A DNA stretch of 64,000 nucleotides from Neoarius graeffei (taxonomy: Eukaryota; Chordata; Actinopteri; Siluriformes; Ariidae): positions 45,750,390-45,814,389 of the forward strand of contig NC_083571.1 of assembly GCF_027579695.1 (NCBI RefSeq), read 5' to 3'. The position numbers and the translations under genes are program-made. Shown piece after piece: positions 1-10,020 of the stretch. Below the pieces are notes generated by a model, which was given only the letters and a program-made list of their open reading frames with translations, did not search any database and was not told the origin of the DNA. The stretch's first letter is position 1. Each line of letters begins with the position of its first letter.

Positions 1-129
1 CTGGAGCAATGGAAAAAAGTCATATGGTCTGAGAAGTCCAGATTTACTTTATTCCAGAGCAATGGGTCCGTCAGGGTGAAAAGGGAAGCGCATGAAGCAA
101 TGCAGGCCATCGGAACTTTCAGAGGTTAA
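1..129 (+). pseudogene. Tc1-like transposase fragment at the window edge
   Basis: The frame from base 1 reads LEQWKKVIWSEKSRFTLFQ and then a block ending in REAHEAM, which matches the region around the first catalytic aspartate of Tc1/mariner transposases (usual form WSDES). Here that aspartate is a glutamate (WSEK), so the product would be inactive even if complete. Similarity ends near base 111 and a stop follows at 127-129. The 5' part lies outside the window. This family differs from the other Tc1 copies further right. Confidence 0.75.
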
Positions 130-154
130 GCCCAGTATTCACAAAGCATTATAT

Positions 155-835
155 ACCCTGTCCACACTAGGGATTTTGTACCGATATGATACTACTTTCG
201 TACCGCAACACCTGTCCACACTAGCAACTATACCGGTACTGTAGCGGTATAACTGTATCGGTACGAAACCCACAAATGTATGGGTTTCATACCGGTACAG
301 TATCGGTACTGTAGCGCTTCGCTGTAGTGTGGACAGATGAAGCGGCTCTGTATCGATACAAATATAATGCGCATGCACAATGAACCATTCCTACGTCTTC
401 CGGGTTATTCATACAATACAATACGCCCGTGCTTTCCAGCTGTAAATAAAACGTCAAAATGGCTCAAAACGACTGTGGAGCTACATGGAGCAAAGACGAA
501 GTTATGTGTTTGTTGGAGCTTTGGGGAGACGAGCGATGCTCAACTGCCTCGCGCATTTTATATGATTCAACTGAATAAATGACCACCAGAAATACAGACT
601 GTACATTGACAACAAAAAGCACACACACATTGTTTCATCCGCCATATTCTCGGAAGGAAGTTACTCGGTAACCACGGAAATATTTCGCGCACGCGCATTT
701 CAACTACCGTGAAAGAAAACCGCAAACATTTCTCGCTAGTGTGGACAGATGCACTAAACTGTACCGGGATACTTTGTATCGATACAGTTATACCACTTTC
801 GTACCGGTATAAGTGTGAACACAGCTTTAGACACA
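155..835. mobile_element. MITE-like element with inverted CGGTAC-rich ends
   Basis: Both ends are rich in palindromic TACCGGTA/TATCGATA motifs in opposite orientation and carry degenerate copies of a TGTCCACACTAG-type terminus (left near 155-175, right near 810-832). The block between 160 and 360 is itself full of short inverted repeats. An exon-like Myb/SANT remnant lies in the middle, which suggests a deleted PIF/Harbinger-type element. The exact ends and target duplication could not be fixed. Confidence 0.5.
459..578 (+). pseudogene. Myb/SANT-like (trihelix) exon remnant inside a MITE
   Basis: A 39-codon frame begins MAQNDCGATWSKDEVMCLLE and continues LWGDERCS. The pattern W-S-x-D-E-V-x-x-L-L-x-L-W-x-D-E is the first helix of the trihelix/MADF-like DNA-binding proteins that PIF/Harbinger transposons encode next to their transposase. 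The frame ends after 39 codons, so only about a third of such a domain is left. It is probably a relic of the autonomous parent of the surrounding MITE. A host trihelix exon is a weaker alternative. Confidence 0.5.
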
Positions 836-839
836 TTCA

Positions 840-1470
840 CAAACGGTTATAAAGTACTCATTTATACATAATAATGGCTGTACTCAAAACACTACAACGT
901 TATATAAGCCCTTACGGCTTGCATAATAAAGCTTGTTTTACTTCTTGATAATGGCACTAATGACATTTTTGCCATATGTTAAATGCTGTTTACCATATGT
1001 GACTCCATACAACCTTTCATAATAATAGTAGTTGTGTTGGACTTGTATTGCAACATCATAACACTTTGAGTGCAGTCATGTCTATTTATAAATAGTTATA
1101 TACACTTACGGAAGTCTCTAATAATGCTTTATTAATTCTGTGTTACATAAAGTTTTGCCGCTGACCTCTAACAGAAAGGTTTACGGTGGGAGGTAAATAG
1201 TGTAACTGGTTACACCATCTGACATTTCAATTTTAAATCAAATTTGATAGGCATCATTATGGACATCTATGTAAGCACATGACCTTGGTGTGAATATTTC
1301 AAACAAAATTGTTCAAGTAAATATTCATTATTATGATGAATGATCAATGCTTTCTTGGGGTCATACCATATATGACATGTAAACTGACCTTACCAAACCC
1401 TAAAAACGTCAAATTATCTTAAAGAGTTACTAACCTTGCTGTACAGTAGCTGAGGTCATTTTCTGTGATA
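840..1470. other. AT-rich stretch, no gene recognised
   Basis: No coding frame, tRNA or clear terminal repeat was seen. The DNA resumes at 3,079 after a Tc1 insertion. The block GGTTACACCA near 1,209 recurs near 3,137, which suggests both flanks belong to one old repeat. Confidence 0.4.
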
Positions 1471-1472
1471 TA

Positions 1473-3078
1473 CAGTGGTGCTTAAAAGTTTGTGAACCCT
1501 TTAGAATTTTCTATATTTCTGCAAAAATATGACCCAAACCATCATCAGATTTTCACACAAGTCCTAAAAGTAGATAAAGAGAACCCAGTTAAACAAATGA
1601 GACAAAAATATTATACTTGGTCATTTATTTATTGAGGAAAATGATCCAATATTACAAATCTGTGAGTGGCAAAAGTATGTGAACCTTTGCTTTCAGTATC
1701 TGGTGTGACCCCCTTGTGCAGCAATAACTGCAACTAAACGTTTGCGGTAACTGTTGATCAGTCCTGCACACCGGCTTGGAGGAATTTTAGCCCATTCCTC
1801 TGTACAGAACAGCTTCAACTCTGGGATGTTGGTGGGTTTCCTCACATGAACTGCTCGCTTCAGGTCTTTCCACAACATTTCCATTGGATTAAGGTCAGGA
1901 CTTTGACTTGGCCATTCCAAAACATTAATTTTATTCTTCTTTAATCATTCTTTGGTAGAACGACTTCTGTGCTTAGAGTCGTTGTCTTGCTGCATGACCC
2001 ACCTTCTCTTGAGATTCAGTTCATGGACAGATGTCCTGACATTTTCCTTTAGAATTCGCTGGTATAATTCAGAATTCATTGCTCCATCAATGATGGCAAG
2101 CCGTCCTGGCCCAGATGCAGCAAAACAGGCCCAAAACACAATACTACCACCACCATGTTTCACAGATGGGATAAGGTTCTTATGCTGGAATGCAGTGTTT
2201 TCTTTTCTCCAAACATAACGCTTCTCATTTAAACCAAATTGTTCTATTTTGGGCTCAGCCGTCCACAAAACATTTTTCCAATAGCCTTCTGGCTTGTCCA
2301 CATGATCTTTAGCAAACTGCAGACAAGCAGCAAGTTTTTTGGAGAGCAGTGGCTTCCTCCTTGCAACCCTGCCATGCACACTATTGTTGTTCAGTGTTCT
2401 CCTGATGGTGGACTCATGAACATTAACATTAGCCAATGTGAGAGAGGCCTTCAGTTGTTTAGAAGTTACTCTGGGGTCCTTTGTGACCTTGCCGACTATT
2501 ACACGCCTTGCTCTTGGAGTGATCTTTGTTGGTCGACCACTCCTGGGGAGGGTAACAATGGTCTTCAATTTCCTCCATTTGTACACAATCTGTCTGACTG
2601 TGGATTGGTGGAGTCCAAACTCTTGAGAGATGGTTTTGTAACCTTTTCCAGCCTGATGAGCATCAACAACGCTTTTTCTGAGGTCCTCAGAAATCTCCTT
2701 TGTTCGTGCCATGATACACTTGCACAAACATGTGTTGTGAAGCTCAGACTTTGATAGATCCCTGTTCTTTAAAAAAACAGGGTGCCCACTCACACCTGAT
2801 TGTCATCCCATTGATTGAAAACACCCGACTCTAATTTCACCTTCAAATTAACTGCTAATCCTAAAGATTCACATACTTTTGCCACTCACAGATATGTAAT
2901 ATTGGATCATTTTCCTCAATAAATAAATGACCAAGTATCGTATTTTTGTCTAATTTGTTTAACTGGGTTCTCTTTATCTACTTTTAGGACTTGTGTGAAA
3001 ATCTGATGATGTTTTGGGTCATATTTATGCAGAAATATAGAAAATTCTAAAGGGTTCACAAACTTTCAAGCACCACTG
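1473..3078 (-). mobile_element. Tc1-like transposon, family A, copy 1
   Basis: Both ends carry CAGTGGTGCTT(G/A)AAAGTTTG in inverted orientation and sit on TA dinucleotides (1471-1472, 3079-3080). A second internal direct/inverted repeat (GTGAGTGGCAAAAGTATGTG) marks the inner edge of each long terminal region. Length is about 1.6 kb, normal for Tc1. The transposase reads on the minus strand and is dead. Three more copies of this family occur at 6.5, 39.8 and 53.4 kb. Confidence 0.95.
1693..2712 (-). pseudogene. Tc1 family A transposase, inactive
   Basis: The protein starts MARTKEISEDLRKSVVDAHQ, has the paired helix-turn-helix DNA-binding region, the GRPTKI linker and the catalytic core, and ends GGHTRY. 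It is about 340 residues, the family length. The start at 2712 is chosen because all copies share MAR/MAQTKE there; an upstream in-frame Met exists at 2793. Three faults are visible: a TGA replaces a tryptophan codon near 1942, the first catalytic aspartate is lost (WTAEPKIE where copy 2 has WMDETKIE), and one codon is missing after LLSKK. Confidence 0.93.
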
Positions 3079-3178
3079 TAATTTCCTGTCACATGGTCAT
3101 CTTGAACAGTATTAACAAAATGGCTCCTCAAATGGTGGTTACACCACTTTGACACTTCAGGATGTTGACTTGACTGAC

Positions 3179-3558
3179 ATCTCATCTCATCTCATTATCT
3201 CTAGCCGCTTTATCCTGCTCTACAGGGTCGCAGGCAAGCTGGAGCCTATCCCAGCTGACTACGGGCGAAAGGCGGGGTACACCCTGGACAAGTCGCCAGG
3301 TCATCACAGGGCTGACACATAGACACAGACAACCATTCACACTCACATTCACACCTACGGTCAATTTAGAGTCACCAGTTAACCTAACCTGCATGTCTTT
3401 GGACTGTGGGGGAAACCGGAGCACCCGGAGGAAACCCACGCGGACACGGGGAGAACATGCAAACTCCACACAGAAAGGCCCTCGCCGGCCCCGGGGCTCG
3501 AACCCGGACCTTCTTGCTGTGAGGCGACAGCGCTAACCACTACACCACCGTGCCGTCC
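3179..3558 (-). repeat. DANA/Mermaid-type tRNA-derived SINE, full length
   Basis: Read on the minus strand it starts GGACGGCACGGTGGTGTAG, with a Pol III A box (TGGTGTAGTGG) and B box (GGTTCGAGCCC), then the TTTCCTCCGGGTGCTCCGG core and a 3' tail of ATGAG repeats. This is the reference structure for about twenty further copies in the window. No open product is expected: the many ORFs in these units are chance frames. Confidence 0.92.
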
Positions 3559-3802
3559 ATTCCTGATGATCCATATATTAATTCATGAAGGCGCCTATTT
3601 TACAAGTTATGATAAAAAACGCGGCTATTTGGGCAAATTTGACGGGGCTGCAGCACCCAGGAGACGAAGGAGGAGGAGGAGCTATATGACGTCAGCGAAA
3701 GAACCTTCCTCCTAACTTACCAGTTTATTGTTGATGCGACAGGTGTTCAGTTTATCATTATTAGTATTTTTATTATAAATTTTATATATATATATAGTTA
3801 TT

Positions 3803-4179
3803 ATGCCTTCGCGTTGTGTTGCTGGCTTTTGCTCCAAAACCCACAAGGATGGGGTAAATTCATTCAAGTTTCCCAGAGATCCCGAGCTGCATGCGAAGTG
3901 GGTGAAGCAAGTCAGGCGCACTCGTGACAAGTGGGAGCCCTCACCAACATCCGTCCTGTGCTCTGAACACTTCGATTTGGATTGCTTTGACACCCTTCCC
4001 AGCTTAAAGGAATCTCTTGGGTGTTCAGTTCAGCACAAACGTGTGTTACAGCAGTGCCTACAGTATTCCGGAGGGGGTCTACTAGTAGCTATGCCGGATC
4101 CAGCAGTCGCCTGGGACAAGGCGACTCCTCCAAAGACAGTCCTCCTGTCAGAACGTGTTGAGAAACGACATAAGATAAA
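3803..4179 (+). pseudogene. THAP-domain exon
   Basis: The frame begins MPSRCVAGFCSKTHKDGVNS and shows the C2CH zinc module: Cys5 and Cys10, then VLCSEHF giving Cys-x2-His about 43 residues later, with the conserved proline and FPRDPE block between. THAP domains bind DNA and occur in P-element and Kolobok transposases and in host THAP genes. The exon most likely ends at 4179, where AAG is followed by GTACGT; the frame runs on to 4258 only by chance. A following exon may lie at 4750-4806. The domain itself looks intact, but the transposase part is not present. Confidence 0.75.
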
Positions 4180-4749
4180 GGTACGTAGAGCTATAGAGTG
4201 CTCCGACATGATGCTAAAAATAGTAACCATGCGGTTTGCACGGCCATCTTGGAAGTGACTCGCTCCAGAGCGCTCATAGAGTACACATCATAGAGTACAC
4301 ATTCATGATAATCATAAATGTAATCATAAAGTCGGCGTGATATCAGTCATGTATTTGCTTGTGAAAGCTTGTGGCTTCCATGTAACTGCCGCCTAGCAAC
4401 GAGAGGCAAAGGGTAAAGAGGGTAGGCTATCATAGATTCTATTCGGAAGAGATCAACACATGATTGCTTAAAAATTAGGTATTTTAACAATTTGCATCTG
4501 TTTTGTGATTATCGTGACACTTGTGTGTTATATAGAACTGTATGTCTTATCAGCACATGGAGGATCTTCCACCGGAGGCTTTAGCAAGCACTCGTAGCAA
4601 CACTACACTTTACCCTTTGCCATGCGTTGTTAGGGAACGGTAGCAAGTACCCCGATGACCGACTTCAAGAATATGTAGAAAAAATTTAGAAATTATACTT
4701 TCCAAAAGTCATTTGAGCTTAGTGTATTGCATTTCCATTTATATTGTAG

Positions 4750-4806
4750 GTTCTTGCTGATGTTTTTGCGGAGTATGACGCAGCTGCTGAATCAGAAGCT
4801 GCAGAG
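4750..4806 (+). pseudogene. possible second exon after the THAP exon
   Basis: After ATATTGTAG the frame reads VLADVFAEYDAAAESEAAE and is followed by TTTGTATGT. It is flanked by plausible splice signals and follows the THAP exon by 570 bp. No domain was recognised; it could be chance. Confidence 0.3.
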
Positions 4807-4885
4807 TTTGTATGTACTAGTTGTGAACATTCACATTATTATCAATCTCATTTATTTAAATTCAGATAAAATCATGCCATCATGA

Positions 4886-4966
4886 TCACTGCTTAAAGTA
4901 CCAGTATTTGGTTGTTGAAGAGCTAGCACTAGAGAGTTCACCGGCGTTTTCATGCGCCATTTCCAT
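4886..4966 (-). pseudogene. short inward-facing first exon, right end of Kolobok copy 1
   Basis: The minus-strand frame MEMAHENAGELSSASSSTTK is serine-rich and starts about 220 bp inside the right terminus. It occupies the same position and orientation as the acidic first exon at 51,792-51,944 in another TTAA element, which is the only reason for listing it. Function unknown. Confidence 0.3.
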
Positions 4967-5191
4967 TGAGTAGAACAGCCAGTGAACCGCAGCGTGTTCT
5001 TCCGCTGACGTCACAGCATGGCCGCGAGCCACGGACCCAGTTTTCTTGCGCTGTGCAATTAAAAGTTGGATATTCGCGTAACAACAGCTTCTTTTCACGT
5101 AATTATAACAGAAATCTAACATGTTTGCCATGTTGTATAGTTTATTTAAGAAATTGCATAGAGTCATGTTCGTGTCATCAGCCCTTTAAAC

Positions 5192-6135
5192 TAGTGCTGT
5201 CAAGCGATTAAAATATTTAATCGCGATTAATGTCGCGACAGTCATAGTTAACTCGCGATTAATCGCAATTTAATCGCACATTTTTGTCACATAAAAAACC
5301 ATTGTAATTCTCTTATCAGCATAAAAAAGTGAATGGGCTTGCTTTATACCAATGTTTTGTTTTGGTTTTTTTATTGCAAAGCATAACACGTCTTGACACA
5401 GCCACTGCAAAGTGAAACCTAAGCCGAGCACCGGCGCGAGGCTAGCAAGAGAACCATGAGTGAAATGATCTACTGCTTGAGTTAGTCTCTAATCAGAGAG
5501 ATAGGTTACACAGTGACGGTAGGCTTGACATGCTTGATTATAATATAAAGTACACTATTATATTAACTTTAAGTTGTTCGTTGATAAATATTGCATTGAA
5601 TCTGATCTTTACTGTTTCAGCTCACTTAACACATTTTGTACTTTTACACTTTCTGCCTGTTGATGCGTCGCGCTGTCCAATCAGAGGCGGCCAAATTTGC
5701 ATATCACAGGAAGGATTTCTGGGATAGCATTGAGTTTACAGTTCAGAGGGATCTGGCTTCTTTAGACGCTGTCTTCTTAAAACTGAATAAATATTTAAAA
5801 AGAGCCAAATGAGCCAGTCTTTTGAACGGCTCTTTTCAAAGAACGGATCACAAAGATGCGGATCCCATCAAAGAGCCATAAATCCCATCTCTACTAGCGT
5901 GCCCTGCCCGCGCGGGTTTTTAGGGAAGGCAGAGGACTCTGGCTGTGTGGGGCATTACAGTCTAGCTACTATCGTTTTTTTTGCAAAGTCTCTGTTCCAA
6001 GTTCCTGGCAGTTTCAAAAGCTTATGAAAAACCTACATCATGCCACAGAGCGTTAATCTCGTGGTAAAAAAAATTATCGCCGTTAAAATTGAGTCAAGTT
6101 AACGCGTTAATAACGCGACATTTTTGACAGCACTA
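5192..6135. mobile_element. hAT-type non-autonomous element with perfect 8-bp target duplication
   Basis: Ends are TAGTGCTGTCAAGCGATTAA and its inverse (TTGACAGCACTA), flanked on both sides by CTTTAAAC (5184-5191 and 6136-6143). The 8-bp duplication places it in hAT. Subterminal DNA is rich in ATTAATCGCGATTAA-type palindromes. No transposase frame survives. A block at 5,790-5,905 ending in CCATAAATCCCATCTCTAC looks like the end of another, nested hAT-like repeat. Confidence 0.88.
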
Positions 6136-6464
6136 CTTTAAACATATTAAATGCAAACCATCAGAAAAGCACATAATGGACATGCAAAGATTAGTTGCAT
6201 GAACAAACCCCAGGCGTGCTCCCTCTCTGGCTCATAAACAGCCTATCAGATCATATCCCTTGATAATGGAGCATGCTATGGCTGACAGGAAAACAGCCAG
6301 TCATTTAACAGGTATTATTGTTCAGATGCACAATGACAAGTGACAACAGAAACAGTGTGGAGTGAGAAAATGAGCAGTGTTTCCTACAGATCTTAAATAT
6401 ATTTGTGGTAGTAACTGGCGGAAAGGGCCGGTATTACCTGCTGGGGAAAAAATAAATAAAAATA

Positions 6465-8065
6465 CAGTGGTGCTTGAAAGTTTGTGAACCCTTTAGAATT
6501 TTCTGCATAAATATGACCTAAAACATCATGAGATTTTCACACAAGTCCTAAAAGTAGATAAAGAGAACCCAGTTAAACAAATGAGACAAAAATATTAGAC
6601 TTGGTCATTTATTTATTGAGGAAAATGATCCAATATTACATATCTGTGAGTGGCAAAAGTATGTGAACCTCTAGGATTAGCAGTTAATTTGAAGGTGAAA
6701 TTAGAGTCAGGTGTTTTCAATCAATGGGATGACAATCAGGTGTGAGTGGGCACCCTGTTTTATTTAAAGAGCAGGGATCTATCAAAGTCTGATCTTCACA
6801 ACACATGTTTGTGAAAGTGTATCATGGCACGAACAAAGGAGATTTCTGAGGACCTCAGAAAAAGCGTTGTTGATGCTCATAAGGCTGGAAAAGGTTACAA
6901 AACCATCTCTAAAGAGTTTGGACTCCAGCAATCCACAGTCAGACAGATTGTGTACAAATGGAGGAAATTCAAGACCATTGTTACCCTCCCCAGGAGTGGT
7001 CGACCAACAAAGATCACTCTAAGAGCAAGGCGTGTAATAGTCGGCGAGGTCACAAAGGACCCCAGGGTAACTTCTAAGCAACTGAAGGCCTCTCTCATAT
7101 TGGCTAATGTTAATGTTCATGAGTCCACCATCAGGAGAACACTGAACAACAATGGTGTGCACAGCAGGGTTGCAAGGAGAAAGCCACTGCTCTCCAAAAA
7201 GAACATTGCTGCTTGTCTGCAGTTTGCTAAAGATCACGTGGACAAGCGAGAAGGCAATTGGAAAAATGTTTTGTGGATGGATGAGACCAAAATAGAACTT
7301 TTTGGTTTAAATGAGAAGCGTTATGTTTGGAGAAAGGAAAACACTGCATTCCAGCATAAGAACCTTATCCCATCTGTGAAACATGGTGGTGGTAGTATCA
7401 TGATTTGGGCCTGTTTTGCTGCATCTGGGCCAGGACGGCTTGCCATCATTGATGGAACAATGAATTCTGAATTATACCAGCGAATTCTAAAGGAAAATGT
7501 CAGGACATCTGTCCATGAACTGAATCTCAAGAGAAGGTGGGTCATGCAGCAAGACAACGACCCTAAACACACAAGTCGTTCTACCAAAGAATGGTTAAAG
7601 AAGAATAAAGCTAATGTTTTGGAATAGCCAAGTCAAAGTCCTGACCTTAATCCAATGGAAATGCTGTGGAAGGACCTGAAGCGAGCAGTTCATGTGAGGA
7701 AACCCACCAACATCCCAGAGTTGAAGCTGTTCTGTACGGAGGAATGGGCTAAAATTCCTCCAAGCCGGTGTGCAGGACTGATCAACAGTTACCGCAAACG
7801 TTTAGTTGCAGTTATTGCTGCACAAGGGGGTCACACCAGATACTGAAACCAAGGTTCACATACTTTTGCCACTCACAAACATGTAATCTTGGATCATTTT
7901 CCTCAATAAATAAATGACCAAGTGTAATATTTTTGTCTCGTTTGTTTAACTAGGTTCTCTTTATCTACTTTTAGGACTTGTGTGAAAATCTGATGATGTT
8001 TTAGGTCATATTTATGCAGAAATATAGAAAATTCTAAAGGGTTCACAAACTTTCAAGCACCACTG
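6465..8065 (+). mobile_element. Tc1-like transposon, family A, copy 2 (nearly intact)
   Basis: TA target duplication at 6463-6464 and 8066-8067; both ends match copy 1. The element is 1.6 kb and lacks the tRNA-SINE insertion seen in copies 3 and 4, so it shows the uninterrupted state. Confidence 0.96.
6824..7846 (+). pseudogene. Tc1 family A transposase, one nonsense codon
   Basis: The 340-codon frame begins MARTKEISEDLRKSVVDAHK. Catalytic residues are present: Asp in WMDETKIE, Asp in MQQDNDPKHT and Glu in DLNPMEMLW (DD34E arrangement). A single TAG replaces tryptophan at 7625-7627 (VLE-stop-PSQSP, where copy 1 has VLEWPSQSP). Otherwise the frame is open to the GGHTRY terminus. This is the best-preserved family A copy here and a good guide to the others. 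Confidence 0.95.
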
Positions 8066-9380
8066 TACCTCGTGTGATCTGCGCAGGTTGGAATTTACTC
8101 CGCTTATGCTGCTCAGAAATTGTGCACGTCATCCGTCAGCAAAAACCACAGATTGCTTTTAAATTTGTATCTGTGATTTCTGATAATAAAAACAATAAAA
8201 TGCCTACTAATTTTTGTTGCCGACACGGTAATATAATGATGACGTACATGATCCATTAATGTTCTTTTAAAATCGTCTAAGCGCTATTTAAAAAGCTGAA
8301 TGTGTTGACTGGACTCAAGCGCTTCATGCTGTCACGGCAATGTTGACAACATGTAACGTGGACGCTGATTAAGATTGTCTACAGCGTGAAAGCTCTCCGT
8401 TCATGTAATCAGATATTTTGCCACTCGTTCCAGCACAACACAGTACCTTTTAGCGATACAGTACATTACTTTTATTATTTGTCTATCGCTCACAGAACAC
8501 TCATTCTTCACATTTATTTGCTAAACTGGGTCAGCAAATATACTTTGAGATACCATTAATATTCCTGGGCAGCCCGCCCAAGATGAGTCTGTGTGGGAAA
8601 CACTGTACAGAAAATTAGGAAACTGTCGTTGAAAGTAAGGCGCTTAAGTTCATAAAGTCATTAAATTTAACCTTTTTCCCCCTCTCCTGGTAATTATTTA
8701 AAAAGGTCATTAAAATTATCAATAATTATTAGGGCTGTAACGATACACCCAACTCACGATTCGATTCGTATCACGATTTTTGACCCACGATTCAATACGC
8801 CCACGATTTTTTTAAATGTTTTTTTAAAGTAGTAAATTTGACTTATTAACATTTACTTACTTACATTAACTATTTAATAACAAATAATTCAGACCACTGC
8901 AGAGAATGAGTAATATCTCATCTCATCTCATTATCTCTAGCCGCTTTATCCTGTTCTACAGGGTCGCAGGCAAGCTGGAGCCTATCCCAGCTGACTACGG
9001 GCGAAAGGCGGGGTACACCCTGGACAAGTCGCCAGGTCATCACAGGGCTGACACATATGCCGCTTTTCCACTACAAACGCGGCTGAGCCGTGCCGTGCCG
9101 TGCCGTGCTGAGTCGAGCTGAGTCGAGCTGAGCGGGGCTATTGAAGTTGCATTTCGACTACAACCGCGCTGAACCGTGCTGGCTGGAAGTGGGTGGACAC
9201 ATTGGGTGGAGTTAGCGAAAGTGGGTGGACGTCACGTGATGTCGTTAAGCAGCGCAAACAGTGACATCAGTGACAGTGGCGGAACAAGTCAGAGCCGGGC
9301 CGGGGGCGGGGCAAATGACCGGGCCCTTTATTAAAGCTTATCATAACATCATTTTAGGCTACAAAATGTCCGCAACTGCG

Positions 9381-9788
9381 GTGTTTACCAATTTCAACAC
9401 TACCGGGTGCAACTATGTTATTTAGTACATCAAGTCCTTCAAACGAACATGTAACTCAGAAACAAAAAACATTAGGATACTGTACATGGCTCATAATAAA
9501 ACATCAATAGCCTATACTGCGCACATTATTTGAAGGGCATACGAATGAGCGCTCAGAGGCTGCAACGGTGACAGGAAGAGTCAGAAATAAAAGGAGGGCG
9601 GTGCAAACCTCACTGAATGCACTGTGTTTACCAATTTCAACACTACGGGGTGCAACTATGTTATTTTGTACATTAAGTCCTTCAAACGAACATGTAACTC
9701 AGAAACAAAAAAACATTCGGCGACATACTGTACATGGCTCATAATAAAACATCAATAGCCTACTGCGCGCATTATTTGAAGGGCATAC
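9381..9788. repeat. internal direct duplication, about 165 bp, period about 240 bp
   Basis: Both copies run from GTGTTTACCAATTTCAACAC to ATTATTTGAAGGGCATACG with few differences (for example an extra GGCGAC in the second). The duplication lies wholly inside the Harbinger-like element. Confidence 0.85.
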
Positions 9789-9891
9789 GGCGAGCCTTGC
9801 GCTCCGCGAACTCGTCCACGATGCTCTGTATGTCACTGATTCAGTGATCTTTTAAGCGGTAGTCTCACGACCCGGATAGTAAACAATAAAC

Positions 9892-10020
9892 ATGGAGGAC
9901 ATGGAGTCGTTAGTGTTGCTGGTCTTGGTGCTGTGGCTTGTTGTCACCGACAACGCCAACAGATACTGGCAAGAGCGTATAGATGAGGCGAGGCGCATAA
10001 GGCTTCAGAAATTCTCGTAA
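9892..10020 (+). pseudogene. HARBI1-like transposase N-terminal fragment
   Basis: A 42-codon frame starts MEDMESLVLLVLVLWLVVTD and continues NANRYWQERIDEARR before a stop. The Leu-rich stretch followed by RYWQERIDEARR resembles the N-terminus of Harbinger (ALP1/HARBI1-like) transposases in fish as I recall them. The catalytic domain is absent. The position inside an element with Harbinger-like ends supports the call. Confidence 0.55.

Larger units (their letters stand above)
3600..5185 (+). mobile_element. Kolobok-type THAP transposon remnant, copy 1
   Basis: A THAP exon on the plus strand faces a short minus-strand exon near the right end. The right end is GTCATCAGCCCT followed by TTAA (5186-5189). 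TTAA target sites with a THAP protein are typical of Kolobok transposons. The left terminus was not found, so the start is approximate. A hAT element inserted exactly across the right TTAA. Confidence 0.55.
6375..8605. mobile_element. hAT-like element (CAGTGTTTCC ends) holding Tc1 copy 2
   Basis: The left end CAGTGTTTCCTACAGA and right end TGTGGGAAACACTG are imperfect inverted repeats of a common fish hAT terminus. No matching 8-bp duplication was seen, so it is old or the ends are slightly off. A Tc1 copy occupies 6,465-8,065; the remaining DNA, including 8,068-8,600, has no recognised gene. Confidence 0.55.

Noticed and set aside
2239-2754. Long frame opposite the Tc1 family A transposase (and similar ones at 7,019, 40,089, 54,777)
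   Set aside because: Antisense shadow of the transposase; no domain and no conservation beyond the element.
3182-3469. Recurring 60-147 codon frames such as MEFACSPRVRVGFLRVLRFP and MSLDCGGNRSTRRKPTRTRG in many places
   Set aside because: They are chance open frames in the two strands of the DANA/Mermaid-type SINE; they recur only because the SINE does.
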